Shown here one piece after another: positions 1-8,184 of a stretch of DNA of 64,000 nucleotides; the stretch's first letter is position 1; each line of letters begins with the position of its first letter. Origin of the DNA: Chryseobacterium sp. (GTDB lineage: Bacteria > Bacteroidota > Bacteroidia > Flavobacteriales > Weeksellaceae). Both the position numbers and the translations under genes were made by a program. The notes under the pieces are model-generated. The model made no database searches and was not told the DNA's origin. It worked only from the letters and a program-made list of their open reading frames with translations. Location: the NCBI RefSeq assembly GCF_029240215.1, contig NZ_JARBTK010000001.1:248001-312000 (forward strand), given 5' to 3'.

Positions 1-1161
1 GGTTGCCCCTTTTCGGATCCGGAAGTTTTCATAATTCACTCCCGAACTTCTTGTCTCTGCTGTGAATTTTATATATTCAGGATTTTCTAATGAATAAGTA
101 GAAGGATCAATTCCGGCCAATTCAACAATCGATTTTCCTTCTGGTGTTTCATCGGTCATTGAACTTAATACAGCAGCTTTTATTAAATCTTTTTCATTAA
201 CATTATTAGCGGCGTAGAAATGAGTTGCTTTACGGTTTCCAATAGTAATTGTTCCTGTTTTATCCAAAAGAAGCACATCTATATCTCCTGCTGTTTCTAC
301 TGCTTTTCCGCTTTTTGTAATGACATTAGCACGCAATGCTCTGTCCATTCCCGCAATACCGATTGCAGATAAAAGTCCACCTATTGTCGTAGGAATCAGA
401 CATACAAAAAGTGATATGAATGATGCGATGGTAATACTTACATTAGCATAATCTGCAAAAGGTTTTAAAGTAATACAAACAATGATAAAAACTAAAGTAA
501 ATCCTGCCAATAAAATCGTTAGTGCAATTTCGTTGGGCGTTTTTTGTCTTGATGCACCTTCTACCAACGCAATCATTTTATCGAGAAAACTTTCTCCGGG
601 TTGTGTAGTCACTTTTACAACAATTCTGTCAGACAAAACTTTCGTACCTCCGGTTACTGAGCTTTTATCTCCACCTGATTCACGAATGACAGGAGCAGAT
701 TCTCCGGTGATGGCACTTTCGTCAATAGTTGCCAATCCTTCAATAATTTCTCCGTCAGATGCGATGATGTCTCCCGTTTCGCAGACAAAGATGTCACCTT
801 TCTGAAGTTTTGCGGAAGAAATAATACTGCCATCACGCAATTTGGCAGGTGTTTCTTCTCTTGTTTTTCGAAGACTGTCTGCTTGCGCTTTTCCTCTTGC
901 TTCTGCGATGGCTTCAGCAAAGTTTCCAAACAGAACGGTAAGCAATAGAATCATAAATACAGTAAAGTTATAGGCAAAACTTCCCTGAGATTTTTCTCCT
1001 GTCAAAGTCCATATACTTACGATCAACATGACAAGAGTTCCAATCCAGACCAGAAACATAACCGGATTTCTGAACATCGTTTTTGGGTTGAGTTTTATAA
1101 AAGACTGTACAAGTGCTTCCTGCATCAGTTCTTTTTGAAACAACGATTTATTATTATTCAT
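1..1161 (-). CDS. kdpB: KdpB, K+-transporting ATPase catalytic subunit (C-terminal part outside window)
   Basis: P-type ATPase subunit that hydrolyses ATP to drive high-affinity potassium uptake through KdpA in the inner membrane. The visible 387 residues start at an ATG at 1161 (MNNNKSLFQKELM) and hold the first transmembrane pair, the actuator segment with ITGES near residue 150, the next transmembrane pair, and the phosphorylation motif DKTGTIT with the acceptor aspartate at about residue 300. The full family length is near 680 residues, so the nucleotide-binding domain and the last helices lie left of the window, where kdpC would be expected. It is separated from kdpA by 124 bp. Family assignment is near certain; completeness cannot be judged. 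Confidence 0.96.
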   Translation of the reverse strand, partial: MNNNKSLFQKELMQEALVQSFIKLNPKTMFRNPVMFLVWIGTLVMLIVSIWTLTGEKSQGSFAYNFTVFMILLLTVLFGNFAEAIAEARGKAQADSLRKTREETPAKLRDGSIISSAKLQKGDIFVCETGDIIASDGEIIEGLATIDESAITGESAPVIRESGGDKSSVTGGTKVLSDRIVVKVTTQPGESFLDKMIALVEGASRQKTPNEIALTILLAGFTLVFIIVCITLKPFADYANVSITIASFISLFVCLIPTTIGGLLSAIGIAGMDRALRANVITKSGKAVETAGDIDVLLLDKTGTITIGNRKATHFYAANNVNEKDLIKAAVLSSMTDETPEGKSIVELAGIDPSTYSLENPEYIKFTAETRSSGVNYENFRIRKGAT

Positions 1162-1191
1162 TTGGATATATTTATTTTTATTTGAAGGTCA

Positions 1192-1207
1192 TCCCGAATA
1201 GTCGGGA
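1192..1207. repeat. short hairpin between kdpA and kdpB
   Basis: A perfect 6-bp stem (tcccga / tcggga, loop atag) lies in the 124-bp gap between kdpA and kdpB. A second, looser pairing (attgg/ccaat nested inside aatcgc/gcgatt) lies at about 1218-1263. They could affect the relative expression of kdpA and kdpB or simply be remnants of intergenic repeats; the sequence does not decide. Confidence 0.4.
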
Positions 1208-1285
1208 CAAGTAATGCAATCGCTGAATCTTCATTGGTTTTATCTTTCCAATCATGGCGATTTCATTTTAATTTCTTTATCTATT

Positions 1286-2974
1286 TTATTTCAGTGAAAA
1301 ATATTCAGCAATCGGACCTAAAGCCAATGCCGGGAAGAATGATAATGCCGCAATGATTGCAATGACTGCAAAAATCATTAATCCAAAAGTTGAGGTATCG
1401 GTTTTCAATGTTCCTTCGCCTTCAGGAATATATTTTTTCTGAGCCAGTAAACCCGCAATTGCAATCGGACCGATGATTGGTAAAAACCTACCAAACAACA
1501 GAACAATTCCGGTCGAGATATTCCAGAAAGGATTATTGTCGCCCAAACCTTCAAAACCGCTTCCGTTATTGGCGGCAGATGATGTAAATTCATATAATAC
1601 TTCACTGAAACCATGAAAACCAGGATTGTTGAGTGTACTTGTTCCCACATCAGGAAAAGCAGTTGCAATTGCTGCTCCTGCCAAAATCAAAAACGGGTGG
1701 AAAAGCGCCACAATCATTGCAATTTTCATTTCTCTTGCTTCGATTTTTTTACCTAAAAACTCGGGCGTTCTACCCACCATCAAACCGCTGATAAATACTG
1801 CAAGAATGATATAAATAAATATGTTTAAAATACCTGCACCGTCACCACCATAAAATGCATTCACCATCATTGCCAACATTTGTGTCATTCCGGAAAGCGG
1901 AACTGAGCTGTCGTGCATTGAGTTAACAGATCCTGTAGAAATAACGGTTGTTACAATACTCCAAAAACCGGAAGCAGCGGCACCGAAACGAATTTCTTTT
2001 CCTTCCATGGCGCCCAATGACTGATCAATTCCCATTGATGAAATGGCAGGATTTCCATTCATTTCCATACTTATTGTTGGGATTGCAAGCAGAAGAAAAC
2101 CAGCGGTCATGACTCCAAAAATCATATATCCGAATTTTTTCCTTCTGATAAAATGACCAAATGCAAAAACCATAGCCATAGGAATAATTAATTGCGAAAC
2201 CATCTCAACTATATTGGTGAAATAGGTTGGGTTTTCAAACGGATGCGCACTGTTTGCTCCGAAGAAACCACCTCCGTTGGTTCCAATATGTTTAATAGGA
2301 ACAAATGCAGCAACAGGACCTGTAGAAACTTCGGTAGTATTTCCTTGAAGCGTTATTACTTTATCTTTACCTTCAAAAGTCATCGGTACGCCTTCAAAAA
2401 GAAGAACTGCACCCATGATCAATGAAAGTGGAAGAAAAATTCTTGTGCTTGATTTCAAAAAATAATCATAGAAATTCCCCAGTTTTTCTGTTGATTTTTC
2501 ACGGAAAGCTTTAAAAATAACAATCGCTGCAGCCATTCCCGTCGCTGCGGAAACAAACTGAAGAAACATCAGCCAAATTTGTCCAAGGTAACTCAATCCA
2601 GTTTCACCGGAGTAATGCTGAAGATTGCAGTTAACCAAAAAGGAAATGGTCGTGTTAAATGCCAAATCAGGTGACATATCGGGGTTTCCATCAGGGTTAA
2701 GTGGAAGCCAACTCATGTTCATCAAGACAAGCATACTCATGAAAAACCATAAAAGATTGATCGTAAGAAGTGCACTCAGATGCTGCTTCCAGTTCATTTC
2801 GTTTTCAGGATTGATTCCTGAGATTTTGTAGATAAAAGATTCTACAGGTTTGAAAACAGGATCAAGAAAAGTCTTTTCTCCTGCATATACTTTAGCAATG
2901 TATTTCCCAAATGGTATCGCCAGTAAGAGCGTTACCAGAAACATGGCTATAATTCCAAAAATTTCAGTGTTCAT
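1286..2974 (-). CDS. kdpA: KdpA, K+-transporting ATPase potassium-binding subunit
   Basis: Channel-like inner-membrane subunit that selects and carries K+ in the KdpFABC complex. At 562 residues it matches the family length (E. coli 557). The four pore-loop regions are visible: VNCNLQHYSGETGLSYLGQ near residue 115, GTNGGGFFGANSAHPFENP near 230, GSVNSMHDSSVPLSG near 350, and SAANNGSGFEGL near 470. About ten hydrophobic segments alternate with these. The ATG at 2974 is 6 nt after the stop of a 39-residue membrane protein, so the genes are very probably co-transcribed. Confidence 0.98.
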   Translation of the reverse strand: MNTEIFGIIAMFLVTLLLAIPFGKYIAKVYAGEKTFLDPVFKPVESFIYKISGINPENEMNWKQHLSALLTINLLWFFMSMLVLMNMSWLPLNPDGNPDMSPDLAFNTTISFLVNCNLQHYSGETGLSYLGQIWLMFLQFVSAATGMAAAIVIFKAFREKSTEKLGNFYDYFLKSSTRIFLPLSLIMGAVLLFEGVPMTFEGKDKVITLQGNTTEVSTGPVAAFVPIKHIGTNGGGFFGANSAHPFENPTYFTNIVEMVSQLIIPMAMVFAFGHFIRRKKFGYMIFGVMTAGFLLLAIPTISMEMNGNPAISSMGIDQSLGAMEGKEIRFGAAASGFWSIVTTVISTGSVNSMHDSSVPLSGMTQMLAMMVNAFYGGDGAGILNIFIYIILAVFISGLMVGRTPEFLGKKIEAREMKIAMIVALFHPFLILAGAAIATAFPDVGTSTLNNPGFHGFSEVLYEFTSSAANNGSGFEGLGDNNPFWNISTGIVLLFGRFLPIIGPIAIAGLLAQKKYIPEGEGTLKTDTSTFGLMIFAVIAIIAALSFFPALALGPIAEYFSLK

Positions 2975-2980
2975 AGTAGT

Positions 2981-3100
2981 TTAATGAATTAAAGCAAATT
3001 TTTTAACCGTAAAAATCAGATAAATAAAAGCAATCACGAAGCAGATCCAAAAGATCATGATGCTCCATTCTTTTATTTCATTTAAAATCTTACGGTTCAT
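2981..3100 (-). CDS. 39-residue single-helix membrane protein between kdpF and kdpA
   Basis: Small open frame MNRKILNEIKEW followed by one hydrophobic helix (about residues 14-31) and a short basic tail ending KKFALIH. It starts 17 nt after the kdpF stop and ends 6 nt before the kdpA start, so it fits tightly into the operon. Charge distribution suggests an amphipathic N-terminus and a single membrane crossing. I do not recognise a named family. A role as an extra accessory peptide of the Kdp complex is inference from position. It could be a chance frame, but its spacing and composition argue for a real gene. Confidence 0.6.
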   Translation of the reverse strand: MNRKILNEIKEWSIMIFWICFVIAFIYLIFTVKKFALIH

Positions 3101-3117
3101 TTGATTATTAATTTTAT

Positions 3118-3195
3118 TTAAAATTCTTCCGGTTTTACGAGTACATAAATCATGTAGAAGAAGATGGCTATTGCTGTGATAAATAATAGGGTCAT
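3118..3195 (-). CDS. kdpF: KdpF, small subunit of the K+-transporting ATPase
   Basis: A 25-residue peptide made of one hydrophobic helix ending in YVLVKPEEF. That ending matches the typical KdpF pattern (a helix, then tyrosine-rich turn and a short charged tail; E. coli KdpF is 29 residues). KdpF stabilises the KdpABC complex in the inner membrane. It lies two frames upstream of kdpA in the same orientation. Identification rests on the pattern and context; peptides this short carry little sequence signal. Confidence 0.8.
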   Translation of the reverse strand: MTLLFITAIAIFFYMIYVLVKPEEF

Positions 3196-3212
3196 GAGTA
3201 CGTTTTTAATTT

Positions 3213-3296
3213 TTAAATCTTTTCAAAATATTCTACCAAAAAGTAAAACAGTGCGAACAGTAATACTCCAGAAGCCAATAAAATAATTGTGATCAT
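3213..3296 (-). CDS. 27-residue single-helix membrane peptide upstream of kdpF
   Basis: The frame MITIILLASGVLLFALFYF continues to VEYFEKI and is almost entirely one membrane helix with a short charged tail, the same architecture as KdpF. It ends 17 nt before kdpF and starts 13 nt after the preceding 46-residue frame. It may be a second KdpF-like subunit or a lineage-specific accessory peptide. No named family is recognised. Confidence 0.6.
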   Translation of the reverse strand: MITIILLASGVLLFALFYFLVEYFEKI

Positions 3297-3309
3297 TTTC
3301 TTTTTTGTT

Positions 3310-3450
3310 TTAATTAAATTGAATAATTGCTGCTGCTACAAAAACTCCGAGAATGACCGCTATGTTGATCGTTACCACTTCAAAATCGTGTTTTCCACGA
3401 ATTGATTTCCATTCTTTCCAGCTTCCGATTTTTCTGATTTTTGTTTTCAT
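3310..3450 (-). CDS. 46-residue basic, single-helix membrane protein
   Basis: The frame starts MKTKIRKIGSWKEWKSIRGK, a strongly basic cytosolic-looking N-terminus, and is followed by a hydrophobic helix (about residues 26-44) ending IIQFN. It starts 12 nt after the stop of the 119-residue gene and precedes two further micro-frames and kdpF. The positive-inside pattern suggests the N-terminus faces the cytoplasm. Function unknown; co-transcription with kdp is inferred from spacing. Confidence 0.6.
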   Translation of the reverse strand: MKTKIRKIGSWKEWKSIRGKHDFEVVTINIAVILGVFVAAAIIQFN

Positions 3451-3462
3451 CTTATTTAAATT

Positions 3463-3822
3463 TTAAATTCCTGATTTGTAAACCTGGTGAAAGTAATTTT
3501 CCTGTAAACTCGGTGACATTTTATTAAATATCATTTTTTTGTAAGTCGGTTCACAGCAAAATGTAAAACTGTCCAGAGAATAGACAAAGATGTTTTCGAT
3601 CGCATTTTTTAACGCTGCATCGCCTTTACTGTAAAGCTTATTCATTTTAAGAATAGATTTAGTCAGAATTTTCTGATCATTTTCTTTGATCAGTCTCTTG
3701 ATCTGTTTGGTAAAGACACTGATGACCATGAAGGGTGAATTTGTTTTGTAAGATTCTTTAAAATCTTCCTGTGTTTCAGGGATCGTTTTGATGATCTCTG
3801 TGATGGCATCTGTATGATTCAT
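3463..3822 (-). CDS. 119-residue soluble protein at the head of the kdp operon, unknown function
   Basis: A predicted soluble, mostly helical protein with no signal peptide or membrane segment. Visible features are an acidic N-terminal helix (ITEIIKTIPETQEDF), a basic middle (KQIKRLIKEND) and an aromatic C-terminus with a Cys pair (FCCEPTYKKM). It is the first gene of the series leading to kdpF, kdpA and kdpB, with 12 nt to the next frame. I do not recognise the family with confidence. A regulatory or assembly role in potassium uptake is only suggested by position. Confidence 0.75.
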   Translation of the reverse strand: MNHTDAITEIIKTIPETQEDFKESYKTNSPFMVISVFTKQIKRLIKENDQKILTKSILKMNKLYSKGDAALKNAIENIFVYSLDSFTFCCEPTYKKMIFNKMSPSLQENYFHQVYKSGI

Positions 3823-3834
3823 TTTAAATTGTTT

Positions 3835-3850
3835 TGAAACAGTAATGCCA
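3835..3850 (-). promoter_or_regulatory. candidate sigma-54 promoter before the kdp operon
   Basis: On the minus strand the bases read TGGCATTACTGTTTCA. The sigma-54 consensus is TGGCAyr-N4-TTGCw: the -24 half matches well, the spacing is exact, and the -12 half has TTTCA instead of TTGCA. A sigma-54 activator gene is the next gene upstream, which supports it. Against it, transcription would begin only a few bases before the ATG at 3822. Confidence 0.35.
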
Positions 3851-3920
3851 AGATTTATTCCTCAAAGAAAAATTTAATTATAAACAGTTGATATTTAATT
3901 ATTTAAAGTAAAATCCAATG

Positions 3921-3958
3921 ATTAGAAAAAACAAAAAACCCTATCAAAATGATAGGGT
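3921..3958 (-). terminator. rho-independent terminator of the sigma-54 regulator gene
   Basis: A perfect 8-bp stem (accctatc / gatagggt, loop aaaat) is followed on the minus strand by a T-rich run. It lies 24 bp after the stop of the regulator gene and separates it from the kdp operon. Confidence 0.85.
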
Positions 3959-3982
3959 CGTTATCAGAATGGAATCATTCTT

Positions 3983-5335
3983 TTATAAAATACTGTATTC
4001 TTCGATTTTTCGGTACAGTGTGGCAATGCCAATTTCGAGAAGACGCGCCGCTTCGGCTTTGTTTCCGTTGGTATGCTTTAATATTTTCTGTATCTGCATT
4101 CTTTCTGCACTTGCCATAGAAAATGCAGACATCATTTTATTCTGTGAAAGTTCCGTCTGCTCCTGCTTTGCAAGAATATCTACAGGAAGACTGTCAGTTG
4201 ATAATTCGGATGAATCTGTAAGGATGACACTTCTCTCAATGACATTGCGAAGTTCGCGGATGTTACCTTTCCATTGATGGTTTTTTAAAGCTTTTAAATA
4301 ATCATCCGAAAAAGAAGAAATATTTTTTCCCATTTTCTGAGAAAAAGTCTTTAGAAAAAAGCTTGCGAGAGATTCTATATCTGCTACTCTTTCTCGTAAA
4401 GAAGGAAGTTTAATAGTAAAAATATTAATACGATAATACAGATCTTCACGGAAGTTTCCGGTTTCAATTTCTGTTTCCAGATCTCTATTCGTTGCAGCTA
4501 TTATTCGTACATCAGTTTTTGTTGGTTTGCTGTCTCCCACTTTCAAAAATTCGCCAGATTCTAAAACTCTGAGCAATTTTGCCTGTAAATCGAGAGGCAT
4601 TTCACCAATTTCATCAAGAAAAACCGTTCCGAGATTGGCTTCTTCAAAAATACCCTTAGAATCTTTCAGAGCTCCTGTAAAAGCTCCTGCTTTGTGACCG
4701 AAAAGTTCATTTTCCAGCAATTCTTTTCCGAAAGCCGAACAGTTGACTGCAATAAAATTTTTCTTGCTTCTGTTGCTTGCATGATGTATTGCCTGTGCAA
4801 AAACCTCTTTTCCGGTGCCAGTTTCTCCTGTAAGAAGAACTGTTGCATCCGTAACAGCCACTTTCTGAGCCGAAGAAATTGCGTTGGTAATTTCAGCAGA
4901 TTTGCCAATAATACTTTTGAAAGATTGTTTATTGTCAAGCTGTTTTTCAAGCTGTAAAACTCGTTTATTCAGTTCTACTTTCTCTGCAGCCTTATAAAGT
5001 AACGGAAGAATTTTGGTATTGTCGTCTCCTTTGGTGATGTAATCGAATGCACCGTTTTTGATCGCCATTACACCATCGGGAATGTTTCCAAAAGCGGTCA
5101 GAAGAATAATTTCAACACCTGGAAATTGATCTTTCACTGTTTTTGAAAAATCGACTCCGCTTCCGTCGGGAAGTTTAACATCGCAAAGAACAATGTCAAT
5201 ATCGGAAATCTCAAGTCGTTTGAGTCCGCTTTTCAGATTTCCAGCCTCAAAAACTTCAAAACTTTCTAGACTGATGATGCGTGATAAAAGTGATCTTATT
5301 TTGGCTTCATCATCAATTATTAAAACTGTATTCAA
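3983..5335 (-). CDS. sigma-54-dependent response regulator (NtrC/AtoC type)
   Basis: Transcription activator acting on sigma-54 RNA polymerase. The 450 residues hold a receiver domain (acid pocket DD at 8-9, phospho-acceptor D52 in CDVKLPDG, T80, K102), a linker helix, an AAA+ domain with Walker A GETGTGKE at 170-177, the sigma-54 contact loop GAFTGA at 217-222 and Walker B LDEIG at 240-244, and a C-terminal Fis-type helix-turn-helix (NKAEAARLLEIGIATLYRKI). All key residues are present, so it should be active. No histidine kinase lies beside it in the window; a KdpD-like or other kinase may sit beyond the left edge. Its position before the kdp operon suggests control of potassium uptake, which is inference. 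Confidence 0.95.
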   Translation of the reverse strand: MNTVLIIDDEAKIRSLLSRIISLESFEVFEAGNLKSGLKRLEISDIDIVLCDVKLPDGSGVDFSKTVKDQFPGVEIILLTAFGNIPDGVMAIKNGAFDYITKGDDNTKILPLLYKAAEKVELNKRVLQLEKQLDNKQSFKSIIGKSAEITNAISSAQKVAVTDATVLLTGETGTGKEVFAQAIHHASNRSKKNFIAVNCSAFGKELLENELFGHKAGAFTGALKDSKGIFEEANLGTVFLDEIGEMPLDLQAKLLRVLESGEFLKVGDSKPTKTDVRIIAATNRDLETEIETGNFREDLYYRINIFTIKLPSLRERVADIESLASFFLKTFSQKMGKNISSFSDDYLKALKNHQWKGNIRELRNVIERSVILTDSSELSTDSLPVDILAKQEQTELSQNKMMSAFSMASAERMQIQKILKHTNGNKAEAARLLEIGIATLYRKIEEYSIL

Positions 5336-5405
5336 TTTTCTGATGTTCTTAAATTAATAGAAAAAATGTAATTTTTGATCGTAAAATATCTGTTAAATAT
5401 TTTTT

Positions 5406-5441
5406 CAAAGATAGATATTACGTTGAGATTTTTCTTTCAAA
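5406..5441 (-). promoter_or_regulatory. candidate Bacteroidota promoter of the sigma-54 regulator
   Basis: The minus strand carries TATCTTTG (matches TAnnTTTG) at 5406-5413 and a TTTG box at 5438-5441, with a 24-bp spacer, slightly long for the class. It is about 70 bp before the ATG at 5335. Confidence 0.4.
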
Positions 5442-5456
5442 ATATTTCAAAAAATC

Positions 5457-6257
5457 TTAATTGGCGTTGAGATAATTTTTAATTGTATTTAAAACTCCAA
5501 AATTATTATTGCTCAAAGCTTCAAATTTTGCAGCCTCTTTTACCGATGGATGAGCGTTTTCCATTGCGAAGGAATATTCTGCTTTTTTCAGCATCTCAAT
5601 GTCATTCATATAATCACCGAAAACCATCGTCTGTTGCGGACTGATATTGAGCGTTTTCTGAAGTTTTTCCAGCGCATTGCCTTTGTTGATATCTTTGTTC
5701 ATAATATCCAGCCAGTATTTTCCAGAAACGACAACTTCCAGATTATATTTTTCAAATTGCTTTAGGGCAGGATATAAATGTTCTTCAGAACCTTCAGGAT
5801 GATAAACTGCAATTTTGAAAATGCTGTCGTCCAATGCCTGTGTAAGATCGTCTATTTTCTGATTTCCTGTATAAAATTGTGCGATATAATCAATAAAGTC
5901 CTGATTGTCTGTTTCATAGTAAGCTCTCTTTTTACCTGAAACTACAACCGTTGCTCCCAAAATCTGGCGAATTGCTATGATGATCTCTTCCACGTACTGT
6001 ACTTCAAGCTTGTCTGCAAACAATTCTTCGTTTTTATAGATCATGTAACCACCGTTTTCAGCGATGAAAGCCATCTCGTTTTCTATATCTCCAAAGTATT
6101 TTGTAATTCCCAGCATTTGTCTGCCACTTGCGGGAACAAAAAGGATATTTCGTCTTTTCAGTTCTTCATAAATTTCGGGAAATTCCGGGCTTACTTCATG
6201 TTTAGAATTAAGAAATGTGCCATCCATATCCGTCACTATCAACCTAATATCATTCAT
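5457..6257 (-). CDS. Cof-type HAD-IIB sugar-phosphatase-like hydrolase
   Basis: Cytosolic haloacid-dehalogenase-fold phosphatase, probably acting on small phosphorylated metabolites. Motif I VTDMDGTFLNS is at the N-terminus with the nucleophile Asp and second Asp. A C2B-type cap occupies the middle, and motif IV GDYMNDIEML with the Mg2+ aspartates is near residue 210; the C-terminal ENAHPSVKEAA is typical of the Cof subfamily. The ATG at 6257 is preferred over an upstream TTG at 6278 because the family starts a few residues before motif I. The length (266) fits. The substrate cannot be told from sequence. Confidence 0.9.
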   Translation of the reverse strand: MNDIRLIVTDMDGTFLNSKHEVSPEFPEIYEELKRRNILFVPASGRQMLGITKYFGDIENEMAFIAENGGYMIYKNEELFADKLEVQYVEEIIIAIRQILGATVVVSGKKRAYYETDNQDFIDYIAQFYTGNQKIDDLTQALDDSIFKIAVYHPEGSEEHLYPALKQFEKYNLEVVVSGKYWLDIMNKDINKGNALEKLQKTLNISPQQTMVFGDYMNDIEMLKKAEYSFAMENAHPSVKEAAKFEALSNNNFGVLNTIKNYLNAN

Positions 6258-6841
6258 AAATCTCTCATTAAATATCAAATATAGTGGATAATATTGTAGT
6301 CTCAGCCTTTAACGGCAAATGATAACAATATTTTAACGTAAATAAAATTTTAATCTTATTGCAAATTTACAATTTAGCTTTTGACAAAAAGCAACGATGA
6401 ATACTACAATTCTTTAATTACATTTTATTGTAAAGAATAAAAATAATGTAAAATTTATTAAAGTAATTCTCTTTTTTTTGAGATAAATTTTAGTTATTAA
6501 TTTCTAAAATGCCTTAAAAAAAGCCATAAATACTCTTATTTCTCAGTTAATAGACTTTTGTAAATACATTTTTAAAAACATTAAAGATAAAATCAAAACA
6601 TTGCAACAACTCATTCATTTTCAAAACAATAAAAACTACCCACAATGCAAAAATTGATAAATTTCTACGTAAAGATTTATAAATCACCACTGCATATACT
6701 TGTATCCGTCTGATTTCCGATCTATCTTTACTAAAGAAATTAAAAAGCGATACAGCTTTAAGATGACTGAAAATTACACTGTGAATTGCAAATAATTGAC
6801 TTATAATAAACTTCACACCACACACCAAATCATTTATATTG
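6258..6841. other. AT-rich non-coding stretch
   Basis: About 580 bp of very AT-rich sequence between the HAD gene and the terminators of the metal-efflux operon. A frame exists on the minus strand (6547-6915), but it begins inside a terminator hairpin, is full of Phe/Ile/Lys/Asn from A/T runs and shows no domain, so I do not call it. No tRNA-like or other structured RNA was recognised. It may contain the promoter of the HAD gene near its left end. Confidence 0.5.
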
Positions 6842-6880
6842 AAAAAGGCAAAACATTTATGTTTTGTCTTTTTTTTTGTT
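6842..6880. terminator. bidirectional terminator-like hairpin
   Basis: A 13-bp stem (6842-6854 with 6861-6873, one G-T pair) with loop atttat, flanked by an A run on the left and a T run on the right. It could end transcription in either direction. The minus-strand use would be as a second terminator behind the metal-efflux operon. Confidence 0.6.
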
Positions 6881-6904
6881 TGTAATTCTAAACATATTTT
6901 TAAT

Positions 6905-6934
6905 AAAAAAGCCATTCAATTCGGATGGCTTTTT
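6905..6934 (-). terminator. terminator of the metal-efflux operon
   Basis: Stem aaaaagccat / atggcttttt (6906-6915 with 6925-6934) lies 10 bp after the adaptor-gene stop and is followed on the minus strand by a T run, the usual rho-independent form. Confidence 0.8.
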
Positions 6935-6944
6935 CATTTGATAA

Positions 6945-8183
6945 TTAATGCTCATGTTGCCCCGAGCTACTCAATTTAGCATTCACAAAAAAAGCACCCT
7001 TTACCACAATATTGATGTTATCAGAAATTTCTTTGACCGGAGTTATCGCTGTGTAGCCCATATCGGAAGAGCCTTTTACAATTTCTATCTTTTCGAAATT
7101 AATAGCTTTGCTTTCACTTTTGGCTTTAGCTTCATCGTGTTCCTCAGTTTTTTTATTGGTTTGTATGAAAACGTAAAATTTTCCGTCTGCTTCTACGATG
7201 GCTTCATTGGGAACGGCGGGAGTTGTGGTATTATTCAGACTTACAATTCCTGTAATGTTCATTCCGTCAATCAATCCTGATTTATTTCCGATAACTGTAC
7301 AGTGCACGGAAATCGTTTTGCTTTCATTTTCAAAAGAAGAACCGATGCTGTATACCTTTGCATCATATTCCGTTTCAGGATTATTTGTAAGTTTAAAATG
7401 TACGATCTGCCCTGTTTTCATTTTGGGAAGATCTTTTTCAAAAACCTGCAGATCAAGATGAATCGAACCGTTATCAATCACTTCTGCAACAGGTGAAGAA
7501 ATGTCTACATAACTTCCGATCTGAGCATTAATTGTACTGATCGTACCGCTGATCGGCGAAGTAATCACCAATCCCGAACGCAGATTCCCATTACTGATGT
7601 TCGCAGGATTGATTCCCATTATCTGAAGCTGTCTTTGTAAAGAGGCTTTTTGAGTCCTTAAAGTTTTCAGTTCAGAATCTGAGCTTTGAAGATTTTTCTT
7701 TGCTCCTGCATCATTGTCAAACAGTTCTTTCTGTCTTCTGTACTCCTGCTCGGCAAAAACAATCCTGCTTTTCACGGTAAGATATTGTTCCTGCACCTGA
7801 ATATATTCTGAATTTGCTATTGTTGCGATAACCTGTCCTTTCTTTATGTAATCTCCGATCTGTACATTGATGGTTTTGATCACACCTCCGTAAAGTGACG
7901 TTACTGTAGCTTTATTATTGTTTGGAACCCTTAATAAACCGTTGGCTTTTATTGTTGCTGTCAGTTCTTTCATTTCAATTTTGCCTAAAGTAATTCCTAC
8001 AGTTCTTATCTGATCTTCGGTAATGGAAGCAATGGTTTTCGGAGCTTCATTATGATGATCTGCAGTCTGTTCTGTTTTTATTTCACTTTCAGAATCGTTG
8101 GTGGCATTTTTTTTCCCGCAGTTTAAAAGAAAGACAGAAGCGAGCGAGACATAGAGAATGTTTTGTTTGAGTTTGAGTTCCAT
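6945..8183 (-). CDS. RND efflux periplasmic adaptor lipoprotein (CzcB/CusB family)
   Basis: Links the inner-membrane RND pump to the outer-membrane channel for heavy-metal export. The N-terminus is a lipoprotein signal with a lipobox ending LLNC. A short histidine-bearing stretch (DHHNE) follows, then the first half of a lipoyl domain (GGVIKTINVQIGDYIKKGQ), a coiled-coil hairpin around residues 125-190, the second lipoyl half (SPISGTISTINAQIGSYV), a beta-barrel and a membrane-proximal domain. The C-terminus ends in GQHEH; these His residues may bind metal. The 412-residue length fits the family. Only 1 bp separates it from the upstream RND gene, so it is translationally close-coupled. The metal is not certain; see the pump gene. 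Confidence 0.93.
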   Translation of the reverse strand: MELKLKQNILYVSLASVFLLNCGKKNATNDSESEIKTEQTADHHNEAPKTIASITEDQIRTVGITLGKIEMKELTATIKANGLLRVPNNNKATVTSLYGGVIKTINVQIGDYIKKGQVIATIANSEYIQVQEQYLTVKSRIVFAEQEYRRQKELFDNDAGAKKNLQSSDSELKTLRTQKASLQRQLQIMGINPANISNGNLRSGLVITSPISGTISTINAQIGSYVDISSPVAEVIDNGSIHLDLQVFEKDLPKMKTGQIVHFKLTNNPETEYDAKVYSIGSSFENESKTISVHCTVIGNKSGLIDGMNITGIVSLNNTTTPAVPNEAIVEADGKFYVFIQTNKKTEEHDEAKAKSESKAINFEKIEIVKGSSDMGYTAITPVKEISDNINIVVKGAFFVNAKLSSSGQHEH

Positions 8184-8184
8184 T

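Noticed and set aside
3918..4277. 119-codon plus-strand frame opposite the sigma-54 regulator
   Set aside because: It overlaps the regulator's helix-turn-helix coding region and a terminator; no protein features.
6547..6915. 122-codon minus-strand frame
   Set aside because: It begins inside a terminator hairpin, is made of A/T-run residues and shows no domain; treated as non-coding.
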